Assembly: GCA_963665915.2 (NCBI GenBank)
Contig: CAXXSG010000002.1
Span: 248,001-312,000 of the forward strand
Direction of reading: 5' to 3'
DNA from: JAFGRU01 sp963665915
Lineage (GTDB): Bacteria > Desulfobacterota > Desulfuromonadia > Desulfuromonadales > JAAYDE01
Length of the DNA: 64,000 bases
In this document: piece by piece, positions 24,765 to 33,069 of the stretch
Numbering within the stretch: position 1 is the first letter of the stretch
Layout of the letters: the number at the start of each line of letters is the position of its first letter
The notes under the pieces: model-generated
Database searches by the model: none
What the model was told of the DNA's origin: nothing
What the model saw: only the letters and a program-made list of their open reading frames with translations
Made by a program: the position numbers and the translations under genes

Positions 24765-26829
24765 ACAGAAACCCATGTCTCTCCAAATCTTCTTTGGGCG
24801 CCTGGCTGAAATGGGAGAACTCCATGGTAAAAGTTCCCCGCCCTTTGGTTGCGCTACGAAGTTCAGTCATGTACCCAAACATTTCCGATAACGGGACTTG
24901 CGCTTTGACAAGTTCAGTATCGCCCCGCGATTCAAAGCCTTCCACCCGTCCTCTTTTTTGTTGTAAAGATGATATTACCTTGCCGGCAAATTCCGATGGG
25001 GAAATGATTTCCAGTGACATGATGGGTTCCAGCAGGGTTGGGGAAGCTTCAGCGGCGGCAAGGGAAAAGCCTCTTTGCGCGGCGGCCATTATTCCGACCT
25101 CGGTGGTAAACCCTGGGACCGATGGTGCCTCGATGACCGAAATTTTCACATCCGTCAAAGGGTAGCCCGATTTAATGCCCGCTTCACAACTGTTTTCCAG
25201 GCTGGCTTTCAACGACCGGCAAAGTTCTTCCGAAATCTCTATCTTTTCATTTTCCATTAAAAAGACCTGAACTCCGGAACCTCGTTTGAGAGGTTTTAAT
25301 TCAAAATGAATTTCTCCCCCCTGGACTTTCCCTTCTATGTCGATCTGGAATTTTTCATGTCGTTTTATGGATTTTTGGATGGTTTCCCTGTAGACGACTT
25401 GAGGCCGACCCGTTTGCACAGGAATTCCAAATTCTTTTTCAAGGCGGTTGGCGATGACTTCCAGGTGCAATTCACCCATGCCGCTGAGGATGGTCTGCCC
25501 CGTATCTTCATCCTCTTTTACTTTAAAGGTCGGGTCTTCCCATTGGAGTTTTTCGAGAGAAGGTAGAAGCTTTTCCCGGTCTTCCACGCCTTTTGTTTCC
25601 ACTGCAACAGAGACTACGGGTTCGGGAATGTTGAGACCGGACAGGAGAAGGGGATGATCCGCATGGCAAAGGGTGTCGCCCGTCAAAGCCTCTTTGAGAC
25701 CTGTCACCGTAACAATATCGCCTGCGTTGGCTTCCTGAAGGCGTTCTCTTTTATGCGAGTGCATGCGGAAAATTCTGGCCGCTTTTTCCGGAACCTGGCG
25801 AGAACAGTTGAGAATATTTTCTCCGACTTTCAGCTTCCCCGAATAAATTCTCAGGTAGGTCAATTTACGGCCTTCATCGGACAGGACCTTGAATGCCATG
25901 GCACAGAAGGGTCCATCCGGATCGCACGTCAACATTGTGTGCTTGTCGGATTCGGGGTTTCCGGCCTCGACCGGAGGGATATCCAGTGGGGAGGGGAGGT
26001 AAGTTCCGACGGCATCCATAAGAGGTTGCATCCCTTTATTACGCAGGGCAGAACCCATGAAAACAGGTTGAATTTCGCAGGCCAAAACCCCTTTCCGAAG
26101 GGCTTTTTCGAGCCGTTCTTTTTCTATCGTTTTCCCCTCAAGAAAATCATTGAGGATTGAATCGTCAAAATCGGCGGCTGTTTCGAGGATTTTTTCCCGG
26201 GCTTCGTGAACCTCTACTATCATCCCTTCCGGGATAAGATCAGTGACCGGCGAATCGTTTTCACCCGGTTCCGGAAAAGTGATGGCTTTTTCCGAAAGAA
26301 GGTCAATAACCCCTGTAAAGTTGTTCTCGTTTCCCAGGGGAAGCTGCATTATGACGGGGCGCGCATGCAACCGGTCTTCCATTTGCTGGATGACCATTTT
26401 ATAATCGGCGCCAATGCGGTCAATTTTGTTTATCAGGCAAATGCGGGGGACATGGTAGCGGTCGGCCTGGTGCCATACCGATTCGCTTTGGGGTTGGACG
26501 CCTTCCACTGCGCTGAAAATGGCGATGGCGCCATCTAGAACCCTTAAAGAGCGTTCAACTTCAATGGTAAAATCGATGTGGCCCGGCGTATCGATCAGGT
26601 TAAACCAGTACTTTCCCCAGAGGCAGGTGGTATTGCTGGCTGTAATGGTAATGCCACGCTCCTGCTCCTGTTCCATCCAGTCCATTGTTGCGGTCCCGTC
26701 GTGGACTTCACCGATTTTGTGAATTTTTCCACAGAAATATAGAATGCGCTCGGAAACCGTTGTTTTTCCGGCATCAATGTGGGAAATGATTCCAATGTTG
26801 CGGATGGAGGCTAAAGGTGGTGATTTCAT
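24763..26829 (-). CDS. fusA: Elongation factor G (stand-alone paralogue)
   Basis: A complete 688-residue translocation GTPase. G1 HIDAGKTT, effector-region RGITI, G3 DTPGHIDF and G4 NKIDR are all present, followed by the domain II beta barrel and domains III-V ending GRGTFTMEFSHFSQAPKEDLERHGFL. The GTATMDWMEQEQERG region is canonical for EF-G. It is not next to rpsL, rpsG or tuf, so this is not the usual str-operon fusA; many bacteria of this group carry a second EF-G (EF-G2 or spdEFG), and this one may be such a paralogue. The ATG at 26829 follows AGAGGA on the minus strand, and a good sigma-70 promoter lies about 190 bp upstream. Confidence 0.9.
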   Translation of the reverse strand: MKSPPLASIRNIGIISHIDAGKTTVSERILYFCGKIHKIGEVHDGTATMDWMEQEQERGITITASNTTCLWGKYWFNLIDTPGHIDFTIEVERSLRVLDGAIAIFSAVEGVQPQSESVWHQADRYHVPRICLINKIDRIGADYKMVIQQMEDRLHARPVIMQLPLGNENNFTGVIDLLSEKAITFPEPGENDSPVTDLIPEGMIVEVHEAREKILETAADFDDSILNDFLEGKTIEKERLEKALRKGVLACEIQPVFMGSALRNKGMQPLMDAVGTYLPSPLDIPPVEAGNPESDKHTMLTCDPDGPFCAMAFKVLSDEGRKLTYLRIYSGKLKVGENILNCSRQVPEKAARIFRMHSHKRERLQEANAGDIVTVTGLKEALTGDTLCHADHPLLLSGLNIPEPVVSVAVETKGVEDREKLLPSLEKLQWEDPTFKVKEDEDTGQTILSGMGELHLEVIANRLEKEFGIPVQTGRPQVVYRETIQKSIKRHEKFQIDIEGKVQGGEIHFELKPLKRGSGVQVFLMENEKIEISEELCRSLKASLENSCEAGIKSGYPLTDVKISVIEAPSVPGFTTEVGIMAAAQRGFSLAAAEASPTLLEPIMSLEIISPSEFAGKVISSLQQKRGRVEGFESRGDTELVKAQVPLSEMFGYMTELRSATKGRGTFTMEFSHFSQAPKEDLERHGFL

Positions 26830-26911
26830 TACAGGTCCTCTCGGGAAAATTCTGTCTACTGCCCTGTTTGGTTAGTTCTGTCAATAAATTCTGAGATATT
26901 TTGGTTGCTGC

Positions 26912-27006
26912 CAAGGAGCATCGACGCAGGCCTAGTTACGACTAAGTCAAGGATATGGAACGCCGGCAGCAGGCAAAAGAACCAGAATTGATGAATAGGA
27001 TTAACC
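26912..27006 (-). repeat. Dispersed intergenic repeat, copy in the EF-G leader
   Basis: Read on the minus strand, the core at 26927-26978 aligns with plus-strand 40333-40383: 29 of the first 38 positions are identical (including TGCCTG and GCGTTCCAT-TCCT-GACT-AGT), and both end in GGCCTG. Flanking words TAATC and TTCTGGTT also occur in order. It sits between the EF-G promoter and its start codon, so it would be in the transcript leader. Confidence 0.5.
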
Positions 27007-27018
27007 ATACGGGGCACT

Positions 27019-27046
27019 AGTATAACGAATAGAAAAGACAAGGCAA
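27019..27046 (-). promoter_or_regulatory. Sigma-70 promoter for the EF-G gene
   Basis: On the minus strand TTGCCT (27046-27041) and TATACT (27024-27019) are spaced by 16 bp. Transcription would start near 27012, giving a leader of roughly 180 nt. The remaining gap, 27047-27297, is AT-rich; I see nothing certain in it. Confidence 0.6.
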
Positions 27047-27297
27047 GAAGGAATTATAGATGACAAGAGCTGTCTTGGGGACGGGAAAGGTCACTTTGCT
27101 GGAACCAATTCAGGGTTGGAAGAGACTCAGACGACTTATAGGGGAATGCGAAGAAATTAATACGTGTGTTTTTCTCCATGTTGTAGTTGTGGTGAAATTA
27201 TAGTAAAGTCAGTATCTAAGAATAAAAATGAATAATAAAACTTCTAATTATTGGCATTTCTGAATAAACAATCGGTATTTATTCAAGTTGAGATGGG

Positions 27298-28743
27298 ATG
27301 ATAGGTAATATGGCATCTTTGCGAACCGTACTGCTGGTAGACGGCAACCGTCATGAGAGAGAAAGGGTGGCCATTCCGCTTCGTAAGGAAATTGACTGTG
27401 TCGTTATTGAAGCCGATACTCCCGATGAAGCATTGGAGATTATCGATAAAGAAAAAATTTCTTTACTTTTGACGGACCTTTTTCTGCCTACCAAAGAAGG
27501 ATTGGAGTTGATCAAAAAGGTTCAAAAAATGGACCCGGAAGTGGTTCCTATGGCGATTGTTCCACTTCACAATCGGGAACTGGAAGTTGAAGTCCTGAAA
27601 ATGGGTGCTTTCTTTTATATTCATACCCCCTACGATTTTTCCGAAGCTGTGATTGCCGCTTCCAGAGCCCTGGCTTTTTATGATTTTAGAGCCCATGGCG
27701 AACCTCGGGGGGCACAGGTCCGCAAAAAAGATGGGTTTTTTGGCATTATCGGGGGCTCTCCGCCTATTGAGACTTTATTCAGGGTTGTTGAAAAAGTGGC
27801 TGCCGACGGAGAAAGCACGGTGCTTATTTATGGGGAGAGCGGAACAGGGAAAGAGCTTTTCTCCCGAGCTGTTCACGGGTTGAGCCCTCGTAAGGGGAAA
27901 AACCTGGTTCCGGTCAACTGTGCCGCGATTCCCGATGAGCTTCTGGAAAGTGAGCTTTTCGGCTATGTCAAGGGGGCTTTTACCGGTGCCAACCAGTCTA
28001 AAATAGGGCGTATCCAGTACGCTGATGGGGGCACTTTGTTCCTGGATGAAATCGGTGATATGAAACCCAACCTCCAGGCAAAACTGCTTCGAGTTCTGCA
28101 GGAAAAAGAGTTTGAACCCGTGGGCGGGGTAAAACCCATTCCAGTTGATGTGCGCGTGGTTGCTGCAACCCATCGGGATCTGGAGAAGCTCGTTGAAGAA
28201 AGGAAGTTCCGGGAAGACCTTTTTTACCGGCTGAATGTTGTGCCGATCACCATCCCGCCGTTGAGGGAAAGAAAAGAAGATATTCCACTGCTTATTGATC
28301 AGTTTGTACAGTATTTCGCGCGCAACAAAAACTATGGCCCTACTGAATTTGCCAAAGAGACCATTCAGGTGTTGACAGAATATCCCTGGCCGGGAAATGT
28401 CCGAGAGCTGAAAAACCTGGTTCAGAGGATGATTGTCCTGCATGGTGGTAATCGTATAGGTTTTTCAGAGCTTCCGGAGAGATATCGCGGCGGAGTAAAG
28501 GTCGTGGAAGAAATTTCTGAATTGCCGGAACGTACCAAGCCGCCGGAAACGGAGAGCTGGAATGATGGCAAAATTGACTTCAATACGCTGGTGAGTTGTT
28601 TTGAGGATCGACTGATTCTTCAGGCATTGACCCGGACGAATGGAAACAAAAAAGAGGCCGCTGAGCTTTTAAATCTCAAAAGAACGACTTTGCTGGAAAA
28701 GATCAAGAAAAAAGGGATTGAGGAGAAAAACCCCAGTTCCTGA
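27298..28743 (+). CDS. FleQ/FlrC-like sigma-54 enhancer-binding protein with degenerate receiver
   Basis: A 481-residue NtrC-family activator, the likely master regulator for the adjacent chemotaxis and flagellar genes. The N-terminal receiver keeps D60 (LLTDLFLP), but the acidic pair is reduced (VLLVDGN) and the conserved KP near residue 111 is TP (YIHTPYDF), so normal phosphorylation is doubtful, as in FleQ. The AAA+ domain is intact: Walker A GESGTGKE, GAFTGA, FLDEIGDMKP and the EYPWPGNVRELKN block, with a C-terminal Fis-type HTH (NKKEAAELLNLKRTTLLEKIKK). ATG 27298 is the first start; ATG 27310 is an alternative. Geobacter FgrM is a functional precedent. It ends convergently 1 bp from the chemotaxis operon. 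Confidence 0.88.
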   Translation: MIGNMASLRTVLLVDGNRHERERVAIPLRKEIDCVVIEADTPDEALEIIDKEKISLLLTDLFLPTKEGLELIKKVQKMDPEVVPMAIVPLHNRELEVEVLKMGAFFYIHTPYDFSEAVIAASRALAFYDFRAHGEPRGAQVRKKDGFFGIIGGSPPIETLFRVVEKVAADGESTVLIYGESGTGKELFSRAVHGLSPRKGKNLVPVNCAAIPDELLESELFGYVKGAFTGANQSKIGRIQYADGGTLFLDEIGDMKPNLQAKLLRVLQEKEFEPVGGVKPIPVDVRVVAATHRDLEKLVEERKFREDLFYRLNVVPITIPPLRERKEDIPLLIDQFVQYFARNKNYGPTEFAKETIQVLTEYPWPGNVRELKNLVQRMIVLHGGNRIGFSELPERYRGGVKVVEEISELPERTKPPETESWNDGKIDFNTLVSCFEDRLILQALTRTNGNKKEAAELLNLKRTTLLEKIKKKGIEEKNPSS

Positions 28744-28744
28744 A

Positions 28745-29890
28745 TTACTCCGATGACGCATGGAGAAACATCTGGTGGTTTTGGGCTTTTTCCTGGATTT
28801 CCTCTACAGAAGCCGGAGTCATGAGGACGTCGCAACTGCCATATTTTACAGCCTGAAGGACTTTGCTTCGTGTCCATTTTGGACCGGCGGCAATTACCGG
28901 AATTTGAGGCGAAGCTGCTGATTTGATTTTTATGACCGTCGCAAAGCCCTGATCATTAACCTCCCTCATAATTAAAAACACCCCTTTTATCAGTTTCGTC
29001 TGAAAAACTTCCTGTATGTCTTCATGAAAATTTTTGCAGATACATTGACAGGCCTGAGGCTCCAGAGATTCTACAAATATTTGAGAATCTTCCGGGGAAT
29101 CGGATAAAATCAGGATGGCTTCATCCTCTGGATTGAAATCCGTTTTTTCTTTCGGGTTTTCAGAAGCACTTTCTTCCCCTGATAATACCGGATCAACCTT
29201 CTTCTTGGTTTCCGGATCCTGTTCACCCGTTTCATTATCATCCTGAGCCTTAGCGGGGCTTTTCTGCTCATTAGCCTGAGTCTCAGAGGTCTTTTCCTCT
29301 TCAGCGGCCAGATCGACGGTTTCTTCCAGGCCCAGGAGGGCGGTGGGAAGAATAATATAAAAAGGTTTGAGATCTTTTCCGTCTTTTTGCAAGGAAAAGG
29401 ATGCCAGAAAAAGGCTTTGTTCGGGGAATGGCTCGTCCGAAGCTAAATCCAGTTTGTTTTTGTTCAGGGGCTCCAGGGTTGTTTTTACAAAGTGTAAGTC
29501 TCCTTTGTAATCTTCTTCGAACGTTGTGGAAAGGGAGCCGGCAATAATATTGGCAATTTCACCGAAAGCGTCATTTTCCTCCTCGCCGAAAGCATCCTTG
29601 GACATGCGCTCCTCAATTTCATTTGCAGGGAGCATGACCAGGATTCCGGCCAGTAAAATTGAATCTTTCAGTTCGGAAAAGAGGAAGCATTCACCGCTTT
29701 GATCGCCGCTGGCGGACAGCCGAGTCAGAACCGTTTTTTTTTCGATTTTTTCGAAAAAATCCCTTTTGGAGACAATATTAGTCTCCAAAAGGGATATTCC
29801 CAATTCGGCGTCAACAAGGAGTCCTACTTCTTCCTCGATTTTTTCGCCGACCGTTTCGAATACGGTGGCCAGATTTTCCAGCTTTCCCAT
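28745..29890 (-). CDS. CheC/CheX-like domain fused to a pseudo-receiver domain
   Basis: A 381-residue protein, last in the chemotaxis operon. Residues 1-205 resemble a CheC/CheX/FliY-type phosphatase domain: ENDAFGEIANIIAGSL holds the E111-x2-N114 motif that in CheX and CheC hydrolyses CheY-P. A low-complexity Glu/Lys/Gln linker (about 206-270) leads to a CheY-like fold (ILILSDSPEDSQIF ... IPVIAAGPKWTRSKVLQAVKYGSCDVLMTPAS), in which the phosphoacceptor position is Met (GVFLIMREV) and the conserved Lys is Thr. It cannot be a normal phosphorylated receiver. Such a CheC-like plus pseudo-receiver fusion is not an architecture I recognise. The start at 29890 has only a weak ribosome site. Fold assignments are by eye. 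Confidence 0.75.
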   Translation of the reverse strand: MGKLENLATVFETVGEKIEEEVGLLVDAELGISLLETNIVSKRDFFEKIEKKTVLTRLSASGDQSGECFLFSELKDSILLAGILVMLPANEIEERMSKDAFGEEENDAFGEIANIIAGSLSTTFEEDYKGDLHFVKTTLEPLNKNKLDLASDEPFPEQSLFLASFSLQKDGKDLKPFYIILPTALLGLEETVDLAAEEEKTSETQANEQKSPAKAQDDNETGEQDPETKKKVDPVLSGEESASENPKEKTDFNPEDEAILILSDSPEDSQIFVESLEPQACQCICKNFHEDIQEVFQTKLIKGVFLIMREVNDQGFATVIKIKSAASPQIPVIAAGPKWTRSKVLQAVKYGSCDVLMTPASVEEIQEKAQNHQMFLHASSE

Positions 29891-29965
29891 TTTTTCTTTC
29901 AGCGCTTCACCGGTTAAGTTTTTATCCAGGTTTTGAAAAAAAACCGAAATAATTTCAGGTTTACC

Positions 29966-30433
29966 TCAAGAACCATCTTGCTTTTCGAAGTTGAATTGGA
30001 CCTCAAAACTTCCGATATCCGATGTGAAGGGGACGACCAGATGTTCTCCAGAATCTTTAATGTCGAGAGAATATTTCTCGCCAGACACAGCTGATGGGAT
30101 GGAAAGTTCAATGTCCTTTCCATTGTTGCTGAGGGCGGTTTTCATGTTTCCGGCCAGCATGTTGGCCATTTCGCCCATGGCGTCCAGAACATCTTCGTTG
30201 ACTTCATCCACTTCGTCAAACAACATTTGGCCGGTTATCTTTTTTGCGACTTCAATAGAGGCATGAATGGCCAGTGCCCCTTTGAAAAGTCCTGTCATGC
30301 CCACCATTCCAGATACGGTGTTGGAATGGGTGTTGGAAATTTTCTCCAGGGACTCACCGGAGGAAACTTCCAGTGAAAGCATGCTCTGGAATACTTCTTG
30401 GGTGACGTCTGCAAGATGTTGTTTAATTTCCAA
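29966..30433 (-). CDS. cheX: CheX chemotaxis phosphatase
   Basis: A 155-residue CheY-P phosphatase. LDAMGEMANMLAGNMKTAL contains the E-x2-N catalytic pair, and IELSIPSAVSG is the following conserved block; CheX uses these to remove phosphate from CheY-P and end the signal. No membrane segment. The start is TTG 30433, with AGGAG seven bases upstream on the minus strand; there is no better in-frame ATG. It lies between a cheY and the CheC-like fusion gene and is probably translated from the same polycistronic mRNA. Confidence 0.88.
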   Translation of the reverse strand: MEIKQHLADVTQEVFQSMLSLEVSSGESLEKISNTHSNTVSGMVGMTGLFKGALAIHASIEVAKKITGQMLFDEVDEVNEDVLDAMGEMANMLAGNMKTALSNNGKDIELSIPSAVSGEKYSLDIKDSGEHLVVPFTSDIGSFEVQFNFEKQDGS

Positions 30434-30446
30434 AGCTCTTCTCCTG

Positions 30447-30818
30447 TCAGATTAAGCCCCCGATGACACTCTGAACCTCATCCGGGGTAAAAGGTTTTTT
30501 GATACTACCCTTGGCGCCAAGAGAGATTGCTTCACTAATGATATCGTTTCCCGATTCCGTTGTGATCATGATGACGGGGATATCTTTAATGTTCTCATTG
30601 GTCGCTTTTTCTTTCAGAAATTCGATGCCATTCATGTTCGGCATGTTGATATCGCTCAGAATGATGTCAGGAGTTTCCTGATTCAGCAGATCCAGGGCAA
30701 TTTGTCCGTCTCCGGCTTCAAGGATTGTCTCAAATTCCAGTCCGGCTTGCCTGAGTGAGCGTGAGATGATTTTCCTCATTGTGTTTGAATCGTCGATGAT
30801 CATGACTTTTTTTCCCAT
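30447..30818 (-). CDS. cheY: CheY-type single-domain response regulator
   Basis: A 123-residue receiver-only protein. The acidic pair is in KVMIIDDSNTMRK, the phosphoacceptor Asp in IILSDINMPNMNG, the switch Thr in VIMITTESG, and the Lys in IKKPFTPDEV; all active-site residues are in place. It probably carries the signal from CheA to the flagellar switch. ATG 30818 follows GGAGGT on the minus strand. It is one of two CheY proteins in the operon, each adjacent to a CheX-family gene. Confidence 0.93.
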   Translation of the reverse strand: MGKKVMIIDDSNTMRKIISRSLRQAGLEFETILEAGDGQIALDLLNQETPDIILSDINMPNMNGIEFLKEKATNENIKDIPVIMITTESGNDIISEAISLGAKGSIKKPFTPDEVQSVIGGLI

Positions 30819-30856
30819 TAAAAACCTCCAAATCTTTGATGTAAATTAATTATTCC

Positions 30857-31315
30857 TCAACAGGGGAGTTCTTTCCCTGAAAAAGCCACATAAAACAAGG
30901 TTTCCTGCATTTCAAAAAACCATTTATTCAAATTCTCGTCTGGTTTGGTTGTAATTTCTTCGACGGATTGAGGAAGACCTAAAGAGAATAATTGATCCTC
31001 GGGAAGTGCCTCTTGCAGCACTTTACCGGCAAGAGTATTGAGCAGTTCCGCCAGGGTGTCCTGTTGAATTTGTGCGTCAATTTCGTCGCTGTCCATAACG
31101 TAAACACTCTCAGCAATGCTGATCAGCAGGTTTTTTGGCAAAAACAGCCAGAAGTTGCCCTCCAAAGGTTCAAACACGGGCAGTAACTCCCCCTGAGGAT
31201 CCAATAGAATCGGTTCCTGATTTTCAGGTGAATGGGATAGCACTTCCATAAATGTCATATTTTCAAATGTTTCCAGCACAGCTGTGTGGACGGCTTGATT
31301 AAAATTTTCCGACAT
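30857..31315 (-). CDS. CheX-like protein, divergent
   Basis: A 152-residue protein related to CheX. QQDTLAELLNTLAGKVLQEAL carries an E-x2-N pair (ELLN) and FSLGLPQSVEE matches the CheX SIPSAV-type block in position, but overall similarity is weaker than that of the neighbouring CheX. It may be a second phosphatase, or a regulator that has lost activity. ATG 31315 has GAGGAAA upstream on the minus strand. It sits between the two cheY genes, the second of three CheC/CheX-family members encoded here. Confidence 0.7.
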   Translation of the reverse strand: MSENFNQAVHTAVLETFENMTFMEVLSHSPENQEPILLDPQGELLPVFEPLEGNFWLFLPKNLLISIAESVYVMDSDEIDAQIQQDTLAELLNTLAGKVLQEALPEDQLFSLGLPQSVEEITTKPDENLNKWFFEMQETLFYVAFSGKELPC

Positions 31316-31322
31316 TATTTCC

Positions 31323-31697
31323 TCATTGACTGATAAGAGGTTCGAGTTTGGACAGAAGGTCAGCCGGAGTAACCGGCTTGGTTAAAACAGCTAAAGCTCC
31401 AAGGGACATCAATTCTTTTTCTTTTGCCGGGTTTCCAGCACTGGTGACCACAACAACCGGAATGTCTGTTGTTTTCGGACTGGCTTTAACTCTTATCAAA
31501 AGATCTTTCCCGTCCATCTCAGGCATATTGAGGTCCGTGATCAATAGGTCGAACTTGCCTTTTTTTATTTTTTCCAGGGCATCGGCGCCGTCTACGGCCT
31601 CTGTGAGCGAATCGTCTTCCAGGCCGATAATTTCCAGGCATTTTTTTATAAAAAGCCTGGCCGTTCGGGAATCGTCCGCAATTAAAACATGGTGCAT
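31323..31697 (-). CDS. cheY: CheY-type single-domain response regulator
   Basis: A 124-residue receiver. Acidic pair VLIADDSRTARLF, phosphoacceptor LLITDLNMPEMDG, switch region VVVVTSAG and Lys LTKPVTPADLL are all intact. I chose ATG 31697 (MHHVLIADD) because GGAGAG lies five bases upstream on the minus strand; the frame extends to 31721 but those eight residues overlap the preceding gene without a ribosome site. It starts 2 bases inside the end of the HDOD gene region and is followed by the CheX-like gene. Confidence 0.93.
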   Translation of the reverse strand: MHHVLIADDSRTARLFIKKCLEIIGLEDDSLTEAVDGADALEKIKKGKFDLLITDLNMPEMDGKDLLIRVKASPKTTDIPVVVVTSAGNPAKEKELMSLGALAVLTKPVTPADLLSKLEPLISQ

Positions 31698-31698
31698 T

Positions 31699-32571
31699 TC
31701 AACTCTCCTCTTTGCTACCAAAAGATTCTAAAGCTGGGCGGAAGGCACTTTCAGCATCAGAGATAATTTTTGTAAGTTCAGCCGCAGATATGTCAAAAAA
31801 TTCTTCATAACGGTTGTCAAGGTTGTACTGAAGGCTGTCGTTTCCGGTGGAATATCCGCTCATCATTGCAATAATGTCGCCCAAATGAACAGCATAGGTC
31901 AGCGGTTGGAGTTCTTCGCTAGCCTGGGAAGGATTATGGTGGAAACGAATGGCGGCAATAATCTGGGCGGGGAGTTGCCAGTAACTGGCCAGTTCAAAAC
32001 CTACTTCCGAGTGCTCCGCACCGGAAACCAGTTTTTCCGCCGCAAGGTAGTCGACTGCTTCACCGCTGGTTAAAGCTGAAAGGGCCTTTTGTGAGGTCTT
32101 TTCCAGAAGTTTGGATAATACCAGCTTGCCGATATCATGAAGCAGACCGGCAGTGAACGCCAGGTCCGATTCGAGGGCGTTTTTTGCGTATTTAGAAACC
32201 TCTTTGGCCGCGAAAGCGGCAAAAAGGTCGTGTTCCCAGAGTTCTCCGGCCTCGCTTTCATAACCTTCCAGAGGCTGATTAAACTTTTTTCTACAACCTT
32301 CGGCTATCGCGATGCCGACGACCATTTTTTCTCCCAGATGCGCCACAGCTCTGTCTATGGAGGTGATGGGAACCAGAGGACAGAACGCTGCGGAGTTGAC
32401 AATGCGCAAAATTCTGGCGGTAAGAGTGACATCAAATTTCACCAGATCGATCACATCTTTCAGGCTGTGATCCGGGTCGGCATTTATTCCCATCAAACGG
32501 GTTGTGTTTGGTGACAGGAGTGATATCTTCCGAATTTCTTGTTGGATGAATTGTACCGGGTTTGATGTCAT
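31699..32571 (-). CDS. HDOD domain protein
   Basis: A 290-residue protein with an HDOD domain (an HD-related fold without assured phosphohydrolase activity) spanning about residues 15-210: TRLMGINADPDHSLKDVIDLV near the start and TAGLLHDIGKLVLSKLL, where the HD dyad appears, near residue 142. Such proteins are common in signalling and chemotaxis operons of this group; their partners are rarely known. The C terminus is predicted helical. ATG 32571 lies 10 bp downstream of cheD. No membrane segment or signal peptide. Confidence 0.85.
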   Translation of the reverse strand: MTSNPVQFIQQEIRKISLLSPNTTRLMGINADPDHSLKDVIDLVKFDVTLTARILRIVNSAAFCPLVPITSIDRAVAHLGEKMVVGIAIAEGCRKKFNQPLEGYESEAGELWEHDLFAAFAAKEVSKYAKNALESDLAFTAGLLHDIGKLVLSKLLEKTSQKALSALTSGEAVDYLAAEKLVSGAEHSEVGFELASYWQLPAQIIAAIRFHHNPSQASEELQPLTYAVHLGDIIAMMSGYSTGNDSLQYNLDNRYEEFFDISAAELTKIISDAESAFRPALESFGSKEES

Positions 32572-32580
32572 AGTGATTCC

Positions 32581-33069
32581 TTACAGGGTCCAAGTCCCTC
32601 TTCCAGGCGAAAAAATTTTGACTTCCCCGTTGGAGATGTTTATGGAAACAGTTCTGCTGATTGTGCCTCCAACCTCTTCACCTACAGCACCCAACCCATG
32701 GGCCCACAAGATTTTTTTAATGGCCAGCAAGTTTCGCTTCCCAATGTTGAAAATTTGGTTTTTATCCATAATGGATGCACCGCCGACCAACTTGACCTTC
32801 ATGCCCTTGCCTCTTGTCGGTCCTCCAATTTTTCCCAGGGCATCCAGCAGCTTCGGAATTCCTGAATCGGCAAAAAAACCGGGTTTTTCCTTAGCTCGGC
32901 CTGGATTGACTTTTGATTCCGGTAGAGCAATGTGGATCATTCCCGCCACAGGAAGAGTCGGGGAATAAAGAATTACAGCAACACAGGATCCCAAAGCATA
33001 GGTTTTTATGGATTGTGAAGGGTCTTTCGAAACGCCGAAATCTCCGATACCCAGGATAAGATCACTCAT
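32581..33069 (-). CDS. cheD: Chemoreceptor glutamine deamidase CheD
   Basis: Deamidates receptor glutamines and, in CheC/CheX systems, ties adaptation to CheY-P. The catalytic Cys sits in YALGSCVAVILYSP and the His in GMIHIALPES; a Thr follows in the expected GGPTRGKGM loop. 162 residues, standard length. Its stop and start are shared closely with cheB (1-base overlap at 33069). CheD fits well with the several CheC/CheX-family genes downstream. Confidence 0.93.
   Translation of the reverse strand: MSDLILGIGDFGVSKDPSQSIKTYALGSCVAVILYSPTLPVAGMIHIALPESKVNPGRAKEKPGFFADSGIPKLLDALGKIGGPTRGKGMKVKLVGGASIMDKNQIFNIGKRNLLAIKKILWAHGLGAVGEEVGGTISRTVSINISNGEVKIFSPGRGTWTL

Noticed and set aside
26856..27041. 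Minus-strand 61-residue open frame upstream of EF-G
   Set aside because: It overlaps the EF-G promoter and the intergenic repeat, has no ribosome site, and the repeat explains its sequence.
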